The notes under the pieces are model-generated. The model was not told the origin of the DNA. It was given only the letters and a program-made list of their open reading frames with translations, and did no database searches. 64,000 bases of DNA. Origin: CAXBNB01 sp049115735 (GTDB lineage: Bacteria > Bacteroidota > Bacteroidia > Cytophagales > Cyclobacteriaceae). Position numbers and translations under genes: made by a program. Position 1 is the first letter of the stretch, and each line of letters opens with the position of its first letter. This document shows, piece after piece, positions 46,558 to 56,512 of the stretch. The DNA lies in assembly GCA_049115735.1 (NCBI GenBank), contig JAGDZP010000040.1, forward strand, positions 27,931 through 91,930, read 5' to 3'.

Positions 46558-47961
46558 ATGTATTTAACAAGCCGCCTAATCAAATTACAACTTATAATAG
46601 TCATGGGCATTTCAGGATGTGTTCAAAACAAAACAAAGGAACCAGTTGTAATAAATGAGACAGACCAGATTGAGACGATCCAAGAAACTATTAAGATCGA
46701 TTCTGTATGGGCAGGACATCCGGTAGGTTTTAGCATATTGACACATGGAAACAGGCAGTATATAGCATATTACAATGCTCAACGGCATACTGTAGTTGGA
46801 CAGAGGAATTTGTCTGATAAGCAATTTGAACTGCACGAACTCCCACCAACCGACAGAGAAACAAATGGCGGGACAAGTTCTGTTGTAGGCTGGGATAGCC
46901 ATAATTTTCTGACCCTAGGTATTGACAAGGAAGGTTTCATTCACCTTTCGGGAAATGTACATGTGAATCCACTGACATACTTCAGAAGCACAGCACCGAA
47001 TGATATTTCCACTTTAGAGCAGATATATAGTATGGTGGGCACAGAAGAACAGCGTACGACATACCCTCATTTTATGCTCACTAAAGAAGGTGAACTACTA
47101 TATCATTACAGGGATGGCGGCAGTGGAAATGGTAATGAAATATATAATATCTATAATACTGAAGAGAAGAAGTGGACTAGAATGTTGGATGTTCCACTAA
47201 CTGATGGTCAGGGACTTATGAACGCCTATCAAACGCAACCCAGGGTAAGGGAAGATGGTTGGTACCATGTGTATTGGGTGTGGCGTGACACTCCGGACTG
47301 CTCCACAAACCATGACCTATCGTACTTCAAAAGTCCTGATTTAAAAAACTGGTATGATGCCTTTGGAAACGAAATAGCTCTGCCAGCTACATTGGACAAA
47401 AAATCGGTGATCGTCGACCCAATCCCCGTCAAGGGTGGAATAATTAACCTGGCAGCCAGGCTTTGTTTGGATGAAGAGAATAAACCACATTTCGCTTATC
47501 ATAAATATGATGATGCAGGCAATTTGCAGTTTTACACAGCACATCTTACTAAGGACAAATGGGTATATGATCAGATTACAGATTGGGATTATCGCTGGGA
47601 GTTTTCTGGCAATGGTAGCATCAACAATGAGGTACGCATCAAGGGCTTCAATCGAAGAGCAGACGATAATTATGAAATTGGGTACAGCCACATAAAGTAT
47701 GGCGAGGGTACCATGTTACTGGACAAAGACTTTAAGAAGGTTGGTAAAGTGCTAAAGCCAGAACCCATTACCACACGCCTAAAGGTAGAAGGAACATTTC
47801 CTGGGCTTCTCATTCAAACAACAAGCGATCTTGGTGAAGCAACAGAAGCCAATGTCAGGTACATGTTGAAATGGGAGACTATTAATAGAAATAGGGATAA
47901 GCCCAGAGAAAAGCCATGGCCCGAACCGAGCCAACTGTATTTATACAAATTAACGAAATAG
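46558..47961 (+). CDS. BNR_4-type beta-propeller lyase (PL24/PL25 ulvan-lyase-like)
   Basis: A 467-residue lipoprotein (ISGC, Cys21) with the BNR_4 seven-bladed propeller pattern. The motif WDSHNFLTLGID holds H115 and SGNVHVNPLTYFRS holds H135, 20 residues apart, exactly as the His pair of PL25 ulvan lyase (H123, H143). YHYRDGGSGNGN (182-193) and YWVWRDTPDCSTNHDL (239-254) are also typical. By eye, the column of the neutralising Arg (NRY in many relatives) reads NIY, with Ile198, so the mechanism could differ. Predicted to cleave next to glucuronate or iduronate by beta-elimination. Confidence 0.78.
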   Translation: MYLTSRLIKLQLIIVMGISGCVQNKTKEPVVINETDQIETIQETIKIDSVWAGHPVGFSILTHGNRQYIAYYNAQRHTVVGQRNLSDKQFELHELPPTDRETNGGTSSVVGWDSHNFLTLGIDKEGFIHLSGNVHVNPLTYFRSTAPNDISTLEQIYSMVGTEEQRTTYPHFMLTKEGELLYHYRDGGSGNGNEIYNIYNTEEKKWTRMLDVPLTDGQGLMNAYQTQPRVREDGWYHVYWVWRDTPDCSTNHDLSYFKSPDLKNWYDAFGNEIALPATLDKKSVIVDPIPVKGGIINLAARLCLDEENKPHFAYHKYDDAGNLQFYTAHLTKDKWVYDQITDWDYRWEFSGNGSINNEVRIKGFNRRADDNYEIGYSHIKYGEGTMLLDKDFKKVGKVLKPEPITTRLKVEGTFPGLLIQTTSDLGEATEANVRYMLKWETINRNRDKPREKPWPEPSQLYLYKLTK

Positions 47962-47997
47962 CAATTTGCTGATTAAGAACTATCAAAAGCCTTATAC

Positions 47998-50064
47998 ATG
48001 AAGACCAAAGAAATATACATCCAAAGTTTGATATACATGATTGCTGCAGGGCTTTTCATGATCCAATGCTCCACACCACTTACCTGGCAGAACATGTCAT
48101 CGGTAGAAGATGTTTGTCAACTATACCCAGATGAAATGAAATCTATGTTGGGAGCTTATAACCTGGATTTTGAAGGACTGGAAGATGTAAAAGATGCTTA
48201 TGCTAAGAATGATCTGGCAAAAGCATGTCAGCACCTTCTCGAATACTATAAAAACTCTGACAATGCTCCACACTTGCGTATGGAGACACCAGCTACGTCT
48301 GACAAAGCAGAAGCACATGCAGACACTATTCTGACGAATGTTTTTGTAGTTCAAAACGTCAGAGGAGAGGTGCCTTATGGTGAAGACGGCCACCGTGACT
48401 GGTATTATAAAGGGCCAAACAATGATAGGGAATGGGCGTGGCTTTCCAATAGACATAGCCAGATCAACCTTGTTTTGTCCACTTACTTTGAAACAGGCAA
48501 TCCTAAGTACATCCAGTATATTGACCTTTTTCTAAAAGACTTTATCATTAAGAGTAGTCCATATCCCGCGGTTAAAAGTCGTACATCCGTTTGGCGTGGT
48601 TTGGAAGTTGCTGCCAGAGCTAAAATTTGGTCACGGATATTTTATAGTCTTCTCGATAATGACCTGTTATCTCCAGCCACACGATTGTTAATGCTCAGCA
48701 GTTTGCCTGATCATGCACATTACAACAGGAATTTTCATGCGGGAAATAATTGGCTAACGATGGAGATTTCAGCGCTGGCTACCGTTGCAACGAACTTCCC
48801 TGAATACAAAGGTGCTGATGAGTGGTTAGGATATTCTATTGAAACAATGGCAGAAAGCATGAAAGGACAGGTATATGCCGATGGTGTACAAACTGAGCTG
48901 ACATCTCATTATCACAACGTCTCTATGTTCAACTTTGAACTCTTCAAGGATATTTGCGATAGAGCGAATGCAGAACTTCCCGAATTCTTCAACCAGACAA
49001 TAGAGGATATGTACAGCTACATTGCGCATGCAGTACGTCCCAATGGTTACCGGGCATTGAATAATGATGGTGATCGAGGCAGTGACCGTGAAATAATTGT
49101 AAAGGGAGCTAAGAAATTTAATCAGCCGGAGTGGGAATATATAGCCAGCAATGGTAAGTCAGGTACAAAACCTGCTGTTGGGCCGTCTTATTTCTATCCG
49201 TGGGCTGGGCAAATGTTTTCCAGGAGCGGATATGAAGAAGATGCCCATTGGTCGCTCTTCGATGTGGGCCCATGGGGCAGTGGTCATCAGCATAATGATA
49301 AGCTACACATTTCTATATCCGCCTTTGGTCGAGACTTGCTAGTAGATGCAGGAAGGTTTGCATATACCGGAGAGGTGGCTGAGAAATTTAGAGGCTATGC
49401 CAGGGGCACGCATGGCCACAACTCTATTTTAATTGATGGACAAGGACAAGAGCCAGATACCAAAGTAGTCAATGAACCATTGTCAGAGCAGCATTACAAG
49501 ATTACTCCTGAATATGATTATGCCTGGAATTCCTTTGACAAATACGGTGATTTGGAAGGGGTAAAACATACGCGATCCATGATGTATGTTAGAGGTAATT
49601 TTTGGGTGGTAGTCGATAAAGTAGCTTCCAAAGAACCACGAAAAATTGAAACTCTATGGCATTGGCATCCGGAAAGCCAGGTTATGGCTATGGCCGACGG
49701 TGTTGTTTCCACTGACAATGCAGAGGGGAATATTAGGGTAGTGCCTGTCGGAAAAAGCGATTGGGAGATAGAGATGATCAAGGGACAGGAAGACCCTGAG
49801 ATTCAAGGTTGGTACAGTGTCGAATACAACAAGTATGAGCCCAATGTTACATCCATTTATTCAACACAGGTCAAATCTGATGATGTTTTCGTTTGGTTGC
49901 TGGTTCCATACAAAACGGAACCCAAAGACCTTAAAGCCCAAATCATTTCAAAAAATGGAAACTCAGTTAAATTAAAAGTAAAGGATGCGAATCAAGGGGA
50001 TTGGACACTTTCCATCCCTTATTCTAATAGTAAGCAAGTTGGATTTAAGTTTGACAAGAGGTGA
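47998..50064 (+). CDS. PL12-like heparinase II/III lyase (heparinase III type)
   Basis: A 688-residue exported protein, possibly a lipoprotein (Cys24, but Gln at -1 is unusual). The N-terminal part has the Hepar_II_III_N look (KNDLAKACQHLLEYYKNS, 71-88). Candidate catalytic residues are N251 (AGNNWLTME) and Y305-H306 (TSHYHN). The Asn-Tyr spacing of 54 equals that of Pedobacter heparinase III (N240, Y294). The late His is H430 or H432 in GSGHQHNDK, 125 to 127 after the Tyr against 130. It should act on heparan-sulfate-like or other GlcA-rich chains. Its stop overlaps the GTG start of group A copy 4. Confidence 0.85.
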   Translation: MKTKEIYIQSLIYMIAAGLFMIQCSTPLTWQNMSSVEDVCQLYPDEMKSMLGAYNLDFEGLEDVKDAYAKNDLAKACQHLLEYYKNSDNAPHLRMETPATSDKAEAHADTILTNVFVVQNVRGEVPYGEDGHRDWYYKGPNNDREWAWLSNRHSQINLVLSTYFETGNPKYIQYIDLFLKDFIIKSSPYPAVKSRTSVWRGLEVAARAKIWSRIFYSLLDNDLLSPATRLLMLSSLPDHAHYNRNFHAGNNWLTMEISALATVATNFPEYKGADEWLGYSIETMAESMKGQVYADGVQTELTSHYHNVSMFNFELFKDICDRANAELPEFFNQTIEDMYSYIAHAVRPNGYRALNNDGDRGSDREIIVKGAKKFNQPEWEYIASNGKSGTKPAVGPSYFYPWAGQMFSRSGYEEDAHWSLFDVGPWGSGHQHNDKLHISISAFGRDLLVDAGRFAYTGEVAEKFRGYARGTHGHNSILIDGQGQEPDTKVVNEPLSEQHYKITPEYDYAWNSFDKYGDLEGVKHTRSMMYVRGNFWVVVDKVASKEPRKIETLWHWHPESQVMAMADGVVSTDNAEGNIRVVPVGKSDWEIEMIKGQEDPEIQGWYSVEYNKYEPNVTSIYSTQVKSDDVFVWLLVPYKTEPKDLKAQIISKNGNSVKLKVKDANQGDWTLSIPYSNSKQVGFKFDKR

Positions 50065-51905
50065 AAGCTATTTACAAATATTTGATACTCTTGTTGGCAA
50101 TAATAATTGCCTCTGCACCACAATCTGCAGGTCAGCAGTTAGAAAACCCCATTACCACTGAGTACTTAAAAAAGAACCTGTCTAAGAAATCACCAAAGCT
50201 GATATTAACACCTTCGATTGAGAAGAAAATAAAGAAGAAGTTGAAGTCAGATCCTCTAATGAAGGTGTTCTATAAGAACCTTCAAAACGAGAGTCTTGAG
50301 ATTATGAAGAAGCCCTTGCTCAAGCGAGAATTGGAAGGTTTTAGACTATTGTTTGTATCCAGAGAAATGCTGGAGAGGATGGGAGTTCTCTGTATGGTAT
50401 ACCGAATAGAACAAGATCCGACAGTATTGAATAGAATCGATAAGGAATTGAATGCTGTTTTTGCCTTTGAAGACTGGAATCCTAAACATTTTTTGGATGT
50501 CGCTGAAATGTCGCTTGCTGTGGCTTTGGCCATAGACTGGGTAGGTGAATATCTCCCGGAGGAAACGGTAAAAATGGCCAAAGAAAATCTCATTGAGAAA
50601 GGACTTATTCCCAGCTTCAATGAGGGAGGAAAGCGAATGTTTTGGATTGATGGTTCAAACAACTGGAATGCTGTTTGTCATGGTGGCATGATTGCAGCCT
50701 CATTGGCAGTCGCTGATGTCAACCTTGAGTTGGCGGCCAAAACTATCAAGCGGGCATTGGATAAATTACCGAATTCACTGAAGGAATATGCACCGGATGG
50801 AATCTACCCCGAAGGACCTACCTATTGGGGATATGGAACAGGCTATGCTGTAGTGGCTTCTTCTGTTTTAACTACAGCCTTGGGCTCAGACTTTGGAATC
50901 TCCTCAAGTGCCGGATTTATGAAGAGCGCAACCTTTAGGCTACACGCTACTTCTCCATCTGGTCAGTTCTTCAATTTTGCTGATTCTGGGGATAAGAATA
51001 ATGGGAGAGGTTCGGTGCTTATGTCCTGGTTTGCAGCCAAAACAGGAGATGCCCTATTCTTTGATGATGAATACTTCAAAAACCCTACGAATGCCGGTCG
51101 TTTTGCAGGCCCGGGTTTAGTATGGTTGAGTCAGTATGTGCCAGTGAAAAAGAGCGAATTGCCAATATCCTGGCACGGAAACGGCGAAAATCCAGTGGCA
51201 GTGTTTAGAGGGAGTAAGGATGCAACAAACGATTTTTATTTGGGCGTGAAAGGAGGAAAGGCTGCTTTGAGTCATGGAAATATGGATGCCGGTACGTTCG
51301 TATTTGACCTTAATGGAGTTCGTTGGGTGATGGATCCTGGTAATCAACGCTACTACTTGCTGAACAAGATTGGATTCAATCTTGCAGGCCATTGTCAGGA
51401 ATGCCCACGCTGGACATTGATGACGAAGAAGAATCAAGGACACAGTACCATTACTATCAATGATGAGCGATTCAATGTAAAAGGTCATGCAACTTTTACC
51501 AACTTTCAGGATGGAGACCAACCAGAGGTGACCATCGATATGACTGAACTGTATAATGAAAATATTGAATCCTTATCCCGCAGGTTCGTCAAGGAGAGTG
51601 ATCATTCAATTCTGATAGAAGATAGTTTTGTTGTCAACGACTCTACAGAAATGATAACCTGGGGCTTGATGACAGTGGCAGATGTCCAGCCTACGATCTC
51701 GGGAGCTATACTTTCACTGGATGGTAAGCAACTCAATCTTATGATTCTCTCTCCTTTGGGAACAAGTGTGTCAGTTATTTCATTGGATCCACCGCCACTT
51801 AAAATTGACAAGACCATTGAGGATTTCAAAAGAGTAGAAATACGAATACCAGCATATTCAGCGAAAGATGGCAAAGGAAAAATAAGCGTTCGCCTATCTG
51901 ATTAG
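50061..51905 (+). CDS. heparinase II/III-like lyase, group A copy 4
   Basis: A 614-residue group A paralogue standing 20 kb away from the other three. The start is GTG at 50061, overlapping the previous stop by 4 bases (GTGA). A signal peptide ends near SAGQ (residue 25). Key residues are N201/N203 (NNWNAVCHGGM), Y255/Y258 (YWGYGT), FADSG at 306-310 and H405 in SHGNMDAGTF, with the CxxC pair as CQECPRW. It has the same Lys-rich N-terminus (KKIKKKLKSDP). Most diverged of the four, so probably an older duplication. Confidence 0.85.
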   Translation: MKAIYKYLILLLAIIIASAPQSAGQQLENPITTEYLKKNLSKKSPKLILTPSIEKKIKKKLKSDPLMKVFYKNLQNESLEIMKKPLLKRELEGFRLLFVSREMLERMGVLCMVYRIEQDPTVLNRIDKELNAVFAFEDWNPKHFLDVAEMSLAVALAIDWVGEYLPEETVKMAKENLIEKGLIPSFNEGGKRMFWIDGSNNWNAVCHGGMIAASLAVADVNLELAAKTIKRALDKLPNSLKEYAPDGIYPEGPTYWGYGTGYAVVASSVLTTALGSDFGISSSAGFMKSATFRLHATSPSGQFFNFADSGDKNNGRGSVLMSWFAAKTGDALFFDDEYFKNPTNAGRFAGPGLVWLSQYVPVKKSELPISWHGNGENPVAVFRGSKDATNDFYLGVKGGKAALSHGNMDAGTFVFDLNGVRWVMDPGNQRYYLLNKIGFNLAGHCQECPRWTLMTKKNQGHSTITINDERFNVKGHATFTNFQDGDQPEVTIDMTELYNENIESLSRRFVKESDHSILIEDSFVVNDSTEMITWGLMTVADVQPTISGAILSLDGKQLNLMILSPLGTSVSVISLDPPPLKIDKTIEDFKRVEIRIPAYSAKDGKGKISVRLSD

Positions 51906-51970
51906 TAGGTTGATCCAGTTGTATTAAGGAGAATAAGAATTATAAAAGACTATAACATAAATCACTTAAC

Positions 51971-53896
51971 ATGAAAAAATTAGCCTTATTGAGTATCATA
52001 ATTGGCCTTAGTTTTGGAACGTCACAGGCCCAGCGCGATATTTTGCAAAATGAAGCGAAAGAAATCGGTCTTGAAACTTCTTTGATTAGAGATTTCTCAG
52101 AATTGAACTTCCCCACTTACAAGAGCCGAGAATTTTGGGATAATCTGCCAGACCCCATTAGAAAAGAATATATAGAAGAGGCAGAGAGCAGTCTGGACTA
52201 TAATTGGCCCGTAGTTAAAGCCACTGATTACCTTGAAATAATCCGTTCTGGAGATCGCAGACAAGAAAAGTATGGTGCCTGCAGGGCTGCATTAATGAAC
52301 CTTGTTATGGGCGAGTTGGCTGAGGGAAAAGGTCGTTTCCTGGATCAAATAATCAATGGAGTATGGTTTTACAGTGAACAAACATGGTGGGGATGGTCGG
52401 CACATTTGCCTGATCCGGATGGACTGCCGGACATAAATAAACCTTCCATCGACTTAGGAGTTGGTGAGATTTCGAATATACTTTCCTGGACATGGTTTTT
52501 ATTCAAGGATGAGTTTGATAAAGTACATCCTTTGATAGCCAAGAGACTAAAGGATGAAATTATGTACAAGGCCATTAAGCCTTATTATGAAAGAATAGAC
52601 TTTTGGTGGATGGGGTTGAATAATGGTCGAAGGGTAAATAATTGGAATCCCTGGACCAATCATAATATGCTGACTTCAATATTGATCATTGAAGATGATC
52701 AGGCCAAGAAATTAGCAGGTGTGAGCAAGGTAATCCGCTCAGTGGATGTCTTTCTTAATGAATACCCGAAAGACGGTGGATGCGACGAAGGCCCATCTTA
52801 CTGGGGCAGGGCGGGAGCTTCGCTTTATCAAAACCTTGACCTTTTAAAATTAGCAACAAAAGGTAAGTTTGATGTTTACGATAATGAGCTGGTAAGGAAT
52901 ATAGGGAGCTATATATACAAAGCATATATAAACCATCCCTATTTCATCAATTTTGCTGATGCAGACGCCACAACAGGTAGTCGACCTCAAATCATATACA
53001 GTTATGGAAAGGATATCAAAGACGCTACCATGCAAAGTTTTGGGGCATTTATGGCAGGAAAATCCAATTGGGGTGTGGAAGCTCCGGGTGGCAAAGTAGA
53101 TGAACAAATTATGCATTTGATGCTGCTGAATGAAATTAAGAATGCCCCTTCAAGTAATGCCCTGATTAAGGACTTTTGGTTGCCTGATACTGAAGTAGCA
53201 GGCGCGCGGGATAACGAAGGTTCAACCAATGGCTTTTTCTTTGCCGCTAAAGGCGGACACAATGCCGAGAGTCACAATCATAATGACCTGGGGACTTGCG
53301 TGTTGTACTATGACGGAAAACCATGTCTCATTGATATTGGTAGAGAGAAATACAATGCCAAAACATTCAGTAGTCGTAGATACGAGATATGGACCATGCA
53401 ATCAGGATATCATAGTTTACCCAAGATCAACGGAGTAGATCAAATGCAGGGAAGGGAGTTTAAGGCACGCAATTCTACTTTTTATGCTGACTCCAAAAAG
53501 GCTGTCTTCAAAACAGATATCGCGGGTGCTTATACTGATGAGGCCCAGGTGAAGAAATGGGAAAGAGTGTACACCTTAGAGCGAGGCAAGAGATTTAGAA
53601 TAAGAGACAGCTACGAACTCAAAAAGGTATTGGATGAGCCTACTTCCCTCAACCTGATAACTTATTGTAAGGTGAGCAAGACTTCATCAGGCAATCTGAA
53701 ACTTGAGGGGGATGGATTTGATCTGAATTTGAAATACAACAATAAGGCGGTAGAACCAAAAATCGAGTTTATTGAGGTAACTGACTCTAAATTGAAAAAC
53801 TATTGGCCTGAGGGGGTAACAAGGATAGTTTTTGAAGTAAAGAGCAAATCCCTGGTTGGCAAGAACGAATTGATTTTATCGACAATAAAGAAATAA
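51971..53896 (+). CDS. heparinase II/III-like lyase, singleton E
   Basis: A 641-residue protein with a clean signal peptide (cleaved after Ala20, SQAQ). The toroid is rich in Trp (QTWWGWSAHLPDPDGLP, 137-153). Candidate active residues are N224/N226 (NNWNPWTNHN), Y277 (DEGPSYWGRAG), NFADAD (327-332) and H435/H437 in ESHNHNDLGT, followed by LIDIGREKY. It resembles the uncharacterised Bacteroidota heparinase-like proteins encoded in glycosaminoglycan- and plant-cell-wall-type loci. 65 bases after group A copy 4, 3 bases before the last array gene. Confidence 0.83.
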   Translation: MKKLALLSIIIGLSFGTSQAQRDILQNEAKEIGLETSLIRDFSELNFPTYKSREFWDNLPDPIRKEYIEEAESSLDYNWPVVKATDYLEIIRSGDRRQEKYGACRAALMNLVMGELAEGKGRFLDQIINGVWFYSEQTWWGWSAHLPDPDGLPDINKPSIDLGVGEISNILSWTWFLFKDEFDKVHPLIAKRLKDEIMYKAIKPYYERIDFWWMGLNNGRRVNNWNPWTNHNMLTSILIIEDDQAKKLAGVSKVIRSVDVFLNEYPKDGGCDEGPSYWGRAGASLYQNLDLLKLATKGKFDVYDNELVRNIGSYIYKAYINHPYFINFADADATTGSRPQIIYSYGKDIKDATMQSFGAFMAGKSNWGVEAPGGKVDEQIMHLMLLNEIKNAPSSNALIKDFWLPDTEVAGARDNEGSTNGFFFAAKGGHNAESHNHNDLGTCVLYYDGKPCLIDIGREKYNAKTFSSRRYEIWTMQSGYHSLPKINGVDQMQGREFKARNSTFYADSKKAVFKTDIAGAYTDEAQVKKWERVYTLERGKRFRIRDSYELKKVLDEPTSLNLITYCKVSKTSSGNLKLEGDGFDLNLKYNNKAVEPKIEFIEVTDSKLKNYWPEGVTRIVFEVKSKSLVGKNELILSTIKK

Positions 53897-53899
53897 TAA

Positions 53900-56071
53900 A
53901 TGAATCATAAAAGATTGACAATTGGGGTGCGAAAAGTTAGCACATTGATATTAGGAATTACATTGGTTCTAGCTCAAATATCCTGTGGAGGCGGATCGAC
54001 GGAAGGACCAGATCCAGAACCCATAGATATTGTGAGGGAAGACCATCACCCATTTTTGATAGTAAAAAAAGAGCAGTTTCAATCTTTCAGGGACAAAGCA
54101 GATACAGAGCCCTGGAAATCCATGAAAGCAGATGCGCTGGAACGAGCTGTGAAGCATGTTGGAAATGATGCTTATGATCTTCAGTATTATATTGGTGCAG
54201 CGGCTCTGGCATACATTCTGGATGAGGCTAATGCTGAGGATTATGCCATGAGAGTCAGAGATGCTATCGTCAATCAATACTCAAAGCTGGAGCTTTCGGA
54301 TGGAAGTGGTTGGGGAACTGTTGTTCCTCCAATGGGGTCGTTTTTTTCAGCCATTCTAGCATTAGATATAGTTTATGATGCATTGTCACTTGAAGATATA
54401 GCTGCTTGCGAAAAAGTGATTGAGGAGCAAATATTCAAAGTAGGAAGAACAGGATCATGGGTAGATATTCGATATGGTACTCAAGGAGCATGGGACATCT
54501 ATAAGGGTGATCGTACAACACCAGATGATGGCTACTATAATAGCATCATGTACCAGGTGACCGAGGATGGCGTGAGTCCTGTGACGAACCATTATGCATG
54601 GGAAAGAGTAGGCGGAGGAAACAGTCGGGTATCCAAGTCAGGATATATGGATGTATTGGAATTTACCGGGATTGACAATAGATATTACAGCAATGAACGC
54701 TTGCAGAAATTCCAAAGATGGCTTTTTGGATCGAGCGTAAACTGCAACAAAGAGATGGCCATATTTGGTGATATGCTACCTGATCAGGGAATAAGTAATG
54801 ACATGCTGCATAGAAGAGTGGTGAATTTTGATATGGAGGCTGCTGGATATGCCGCTTGGTTTCATGAAGGTAGACCGGCCATTGGTAATATGCTGACATA
54901 CCTCGTACCTAAAACGGCACTTCCGGCACCTGTTGTTCCTTCTAGCAAATTATATGAAAATGGTGGAGCCTTTTTTAGAGAGAAAGAAGATGATAGCAAA
55001 GGTTTGCAGGCCGTGTTGTATAATATCAAAGCTCAGGATGAATGGCATACCCATAATGAAGTAAATGGCCTTGCGCTTTCTGGTATGGGCAATAGGCTGT
55101 TGGTAAATGGCGGACGCCTTGGTGAGCCAACTCGAGCAGCAGCACTTAACAACACCCTGACCATCAATGGAGAAAATCACCGATCCAGGCTTGGAGGAGG
55201 AATAGTTGAAGGTTTTACGACTGACGAACTGGACTATTCCAGTGGATATTCAGGACCATCATTGGTAGGTTCTAAACACTACAGAAATTTATTTCTAATG
55301 CATGGCACAGATGAGGCGAATGCTTATTTCGTACTTATTGACGAAGTGGAAGCCAGTGCAGGAGATCAAATAAACAATTTCATTCATCCGGCCAATCAAT
55401 CAGATGTAACTACAGTTGAGAACGGACAAGAATATGAGACGGCCATCAATCACTATGAGACCATTGGTGGTTCGAAGCTGTCGCTGTTTTATGCCACACC
55501 GACTAAAGCCGTCAACATTGAAAAGGTATCTGGTGCTGTACCGGATAGGTATCCAGGCTATCCAGATCACAATCGTCTTGAATCAGTCTATGATGTAAAT
55601 GCCGAAGGGAAAGTTAACCTTGTTACATTGTTATTTCCTTCAGACATAAACATATCAAAACCCAGCTCTGGTAGAATAACAGGAGAGGGTATAAGCGGCG
55701 GAATCGTGGATCATGGTGGAAACGTAACGGACGTCATCATAGAATCATTTAATGATCAGGCGTATACACATGGCAATATTACCTTCAAAGGAAAAGCTGT
55801 TATTTCTAGGTCAACAGGAGATGCAAATTCCTTTTATTTTATACGCCACGGATCTCAGTTTGATCAAGGTGGAATTGGTTTTGAATCTGATGTAGATATT
55901 TCTATATATACAAAAGGAAATCAAGGAGTTATATCTTCATCAGGCACAACGATCAAGCTTAAAAGAGCTGGCATTCAGAATGTGCAATTTGATGTGAGTG
56001 TTACCACAGTTGATAGTGGTGATGGCTTCATTGAAGTTACCATTCCAGAGGGGGAAGTGAGATTTAATTGA
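53900..56071 (+). CDS. heparinase II/III-like lipoprotein, singleton F
   Basis: A 723-residue lipoprotein (lipobox QISC, Cys29, then a Gly/Ser/Pro linker). It starts with the HHPFLIVKKEQF pattern usual before the toroid. The likely His motif is WHTHNEVNG (382-390) with H383 and H385, Asn386 taking the place of the Asp found in the other copies. The toroid segment VTNHYAWERVGGGN (228-241) probably holds the Tyr and His equivalents. An unusually long beta-rich C-terminus (about 560-723) ends in IPEGEVRFN. It is the last gene of the array. Most divergent in sequence; activity least certain. Confidence 0.75.
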   Translation: MNHKRLTIGVRKVSTLILGITLVLAQISCGGGSTEGPDPEPIDIVREDHHPFLIVKKEQFQSFRDKADTEPWKSMKADALERAVKHVGNDAYDLQYYIGAAALAYILDEANAEDYAMRVRDAIVNQYSKLELSDGSGWGTVVPPMGSFFSAILALDIVYDALSLEDIAACEKVIEEQIFKVGRTGSWVDIRYGTQGAWDIYKGDRTTPDDGYYNSIMYQVTEDGVSPVTNHYAWERVGGGNSRVSKSGYMDVLEFTGIDNRYYSNERLQKFQRWLFGSSVNCNKEMAIFGDMLPDQGISNDMLHRRVVNFDMEAAGYAAWFHEGRPAIGNMLTYLVPKTALPAPVVPSSKLYENGGAFFREKEDDSKGLQAVLYNIKAQDEWHTHNEVNGLALSGMGNRLLVNGGRLGEPTRAAALNNTLTINGENHRSRLGGGIVEGFTTDELDYSSGYSGPSLVGSKHYRNLFLMHGTDEANAYFVLIDEVEASAGDQINNFIHPANQSDVTTVENGQEYETAINHYETIGGSKLSLFYATPTKAVNIEKVSGAVPDRYPGYPDHNRLESVYDVNAEGKVNLVTLLFPSDINISKPSSGRITGEGISGGIVDHGGNVTDVIIESFNDQAYTHGNITFKGKAVISRSTGDANSFYFIRHGSQFDQGGIGFESDVDISIYTKGNQGVISSSGTTIKLKRAGIQNVQFDVSVTTVDSGDGFIEVTIPEGEVRFN

Positions 56072-56311
56072 CGTGTATTATTCAGTAGATATTATTTCAC
56101 CATCATCAAGCTCAAGTTTTTCACTTATTCATCCAGTTAAAGTTAATTCCTAAAGCGCTCCATTAATTCATGGGCAACCAAGTAGACAAACATTTATGCA
56201 ACATATTTTTTCAGATATGTTGACATTTCTTATCATCCGGTATTAACAGGCAAGAAACCTTTTCACTTTATCTGTAAATGGGTAAATTGACAGACTCGAA
56301 GGATACAGTCA
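56072..56311. other. intergenic region at right edge of the lyase array
   Basis: AT-rich stretch with no ORF of note between the last lyase gene and the sigma-factor remnant. No clear terminator or IS end was seen. Confidence 0.5.
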
Positions 56312-56512
56312 ATGACCGATCAGGAGATAATAATTGAATTGCGAAATGGGAACACCTCTGTCCTGAGGCATGTATATGATCACCTTGAAAAGGTGGTAGC
56401 TTATATATGCAAAAACTCCGGGACAGAAGCTGATGCTCATGACAGAATTATCTGGATGTATAAGAAAAAGTGTATTCATGAAATAATTGGTGAAAAGTTT
56501 GAGAGAGAATGA
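56312..56512 (+). pseudogene. truncated RNA polymerase sigma factor (ECF-like), 5' remnant
   Basis: The 66-codon frame starts like a Bacteroidota sigma-70-family protein: MTDQEIIIELRNGN, then VLRHVYDHLEKVVAYICKN, then GTEADAHD, where intact relatives continue with region 2. After WMYKKK the similarity stops, and the frame ends at 56512. Regions 2 (rest) and 4 are absent, so it cannot be a working sigma factor. The following frame encodes a caspase tail (see next entry), so a deletion has joined two unrelated genes here. Confidence 0.7.

Noticed and set aside
21838..56071. The array as a mobile or recently transferred island
   Set aside because: No integrase, transposase, tRNA end or direct flanking repeat was seen, and base composition appears the same as in the flanks by eye.
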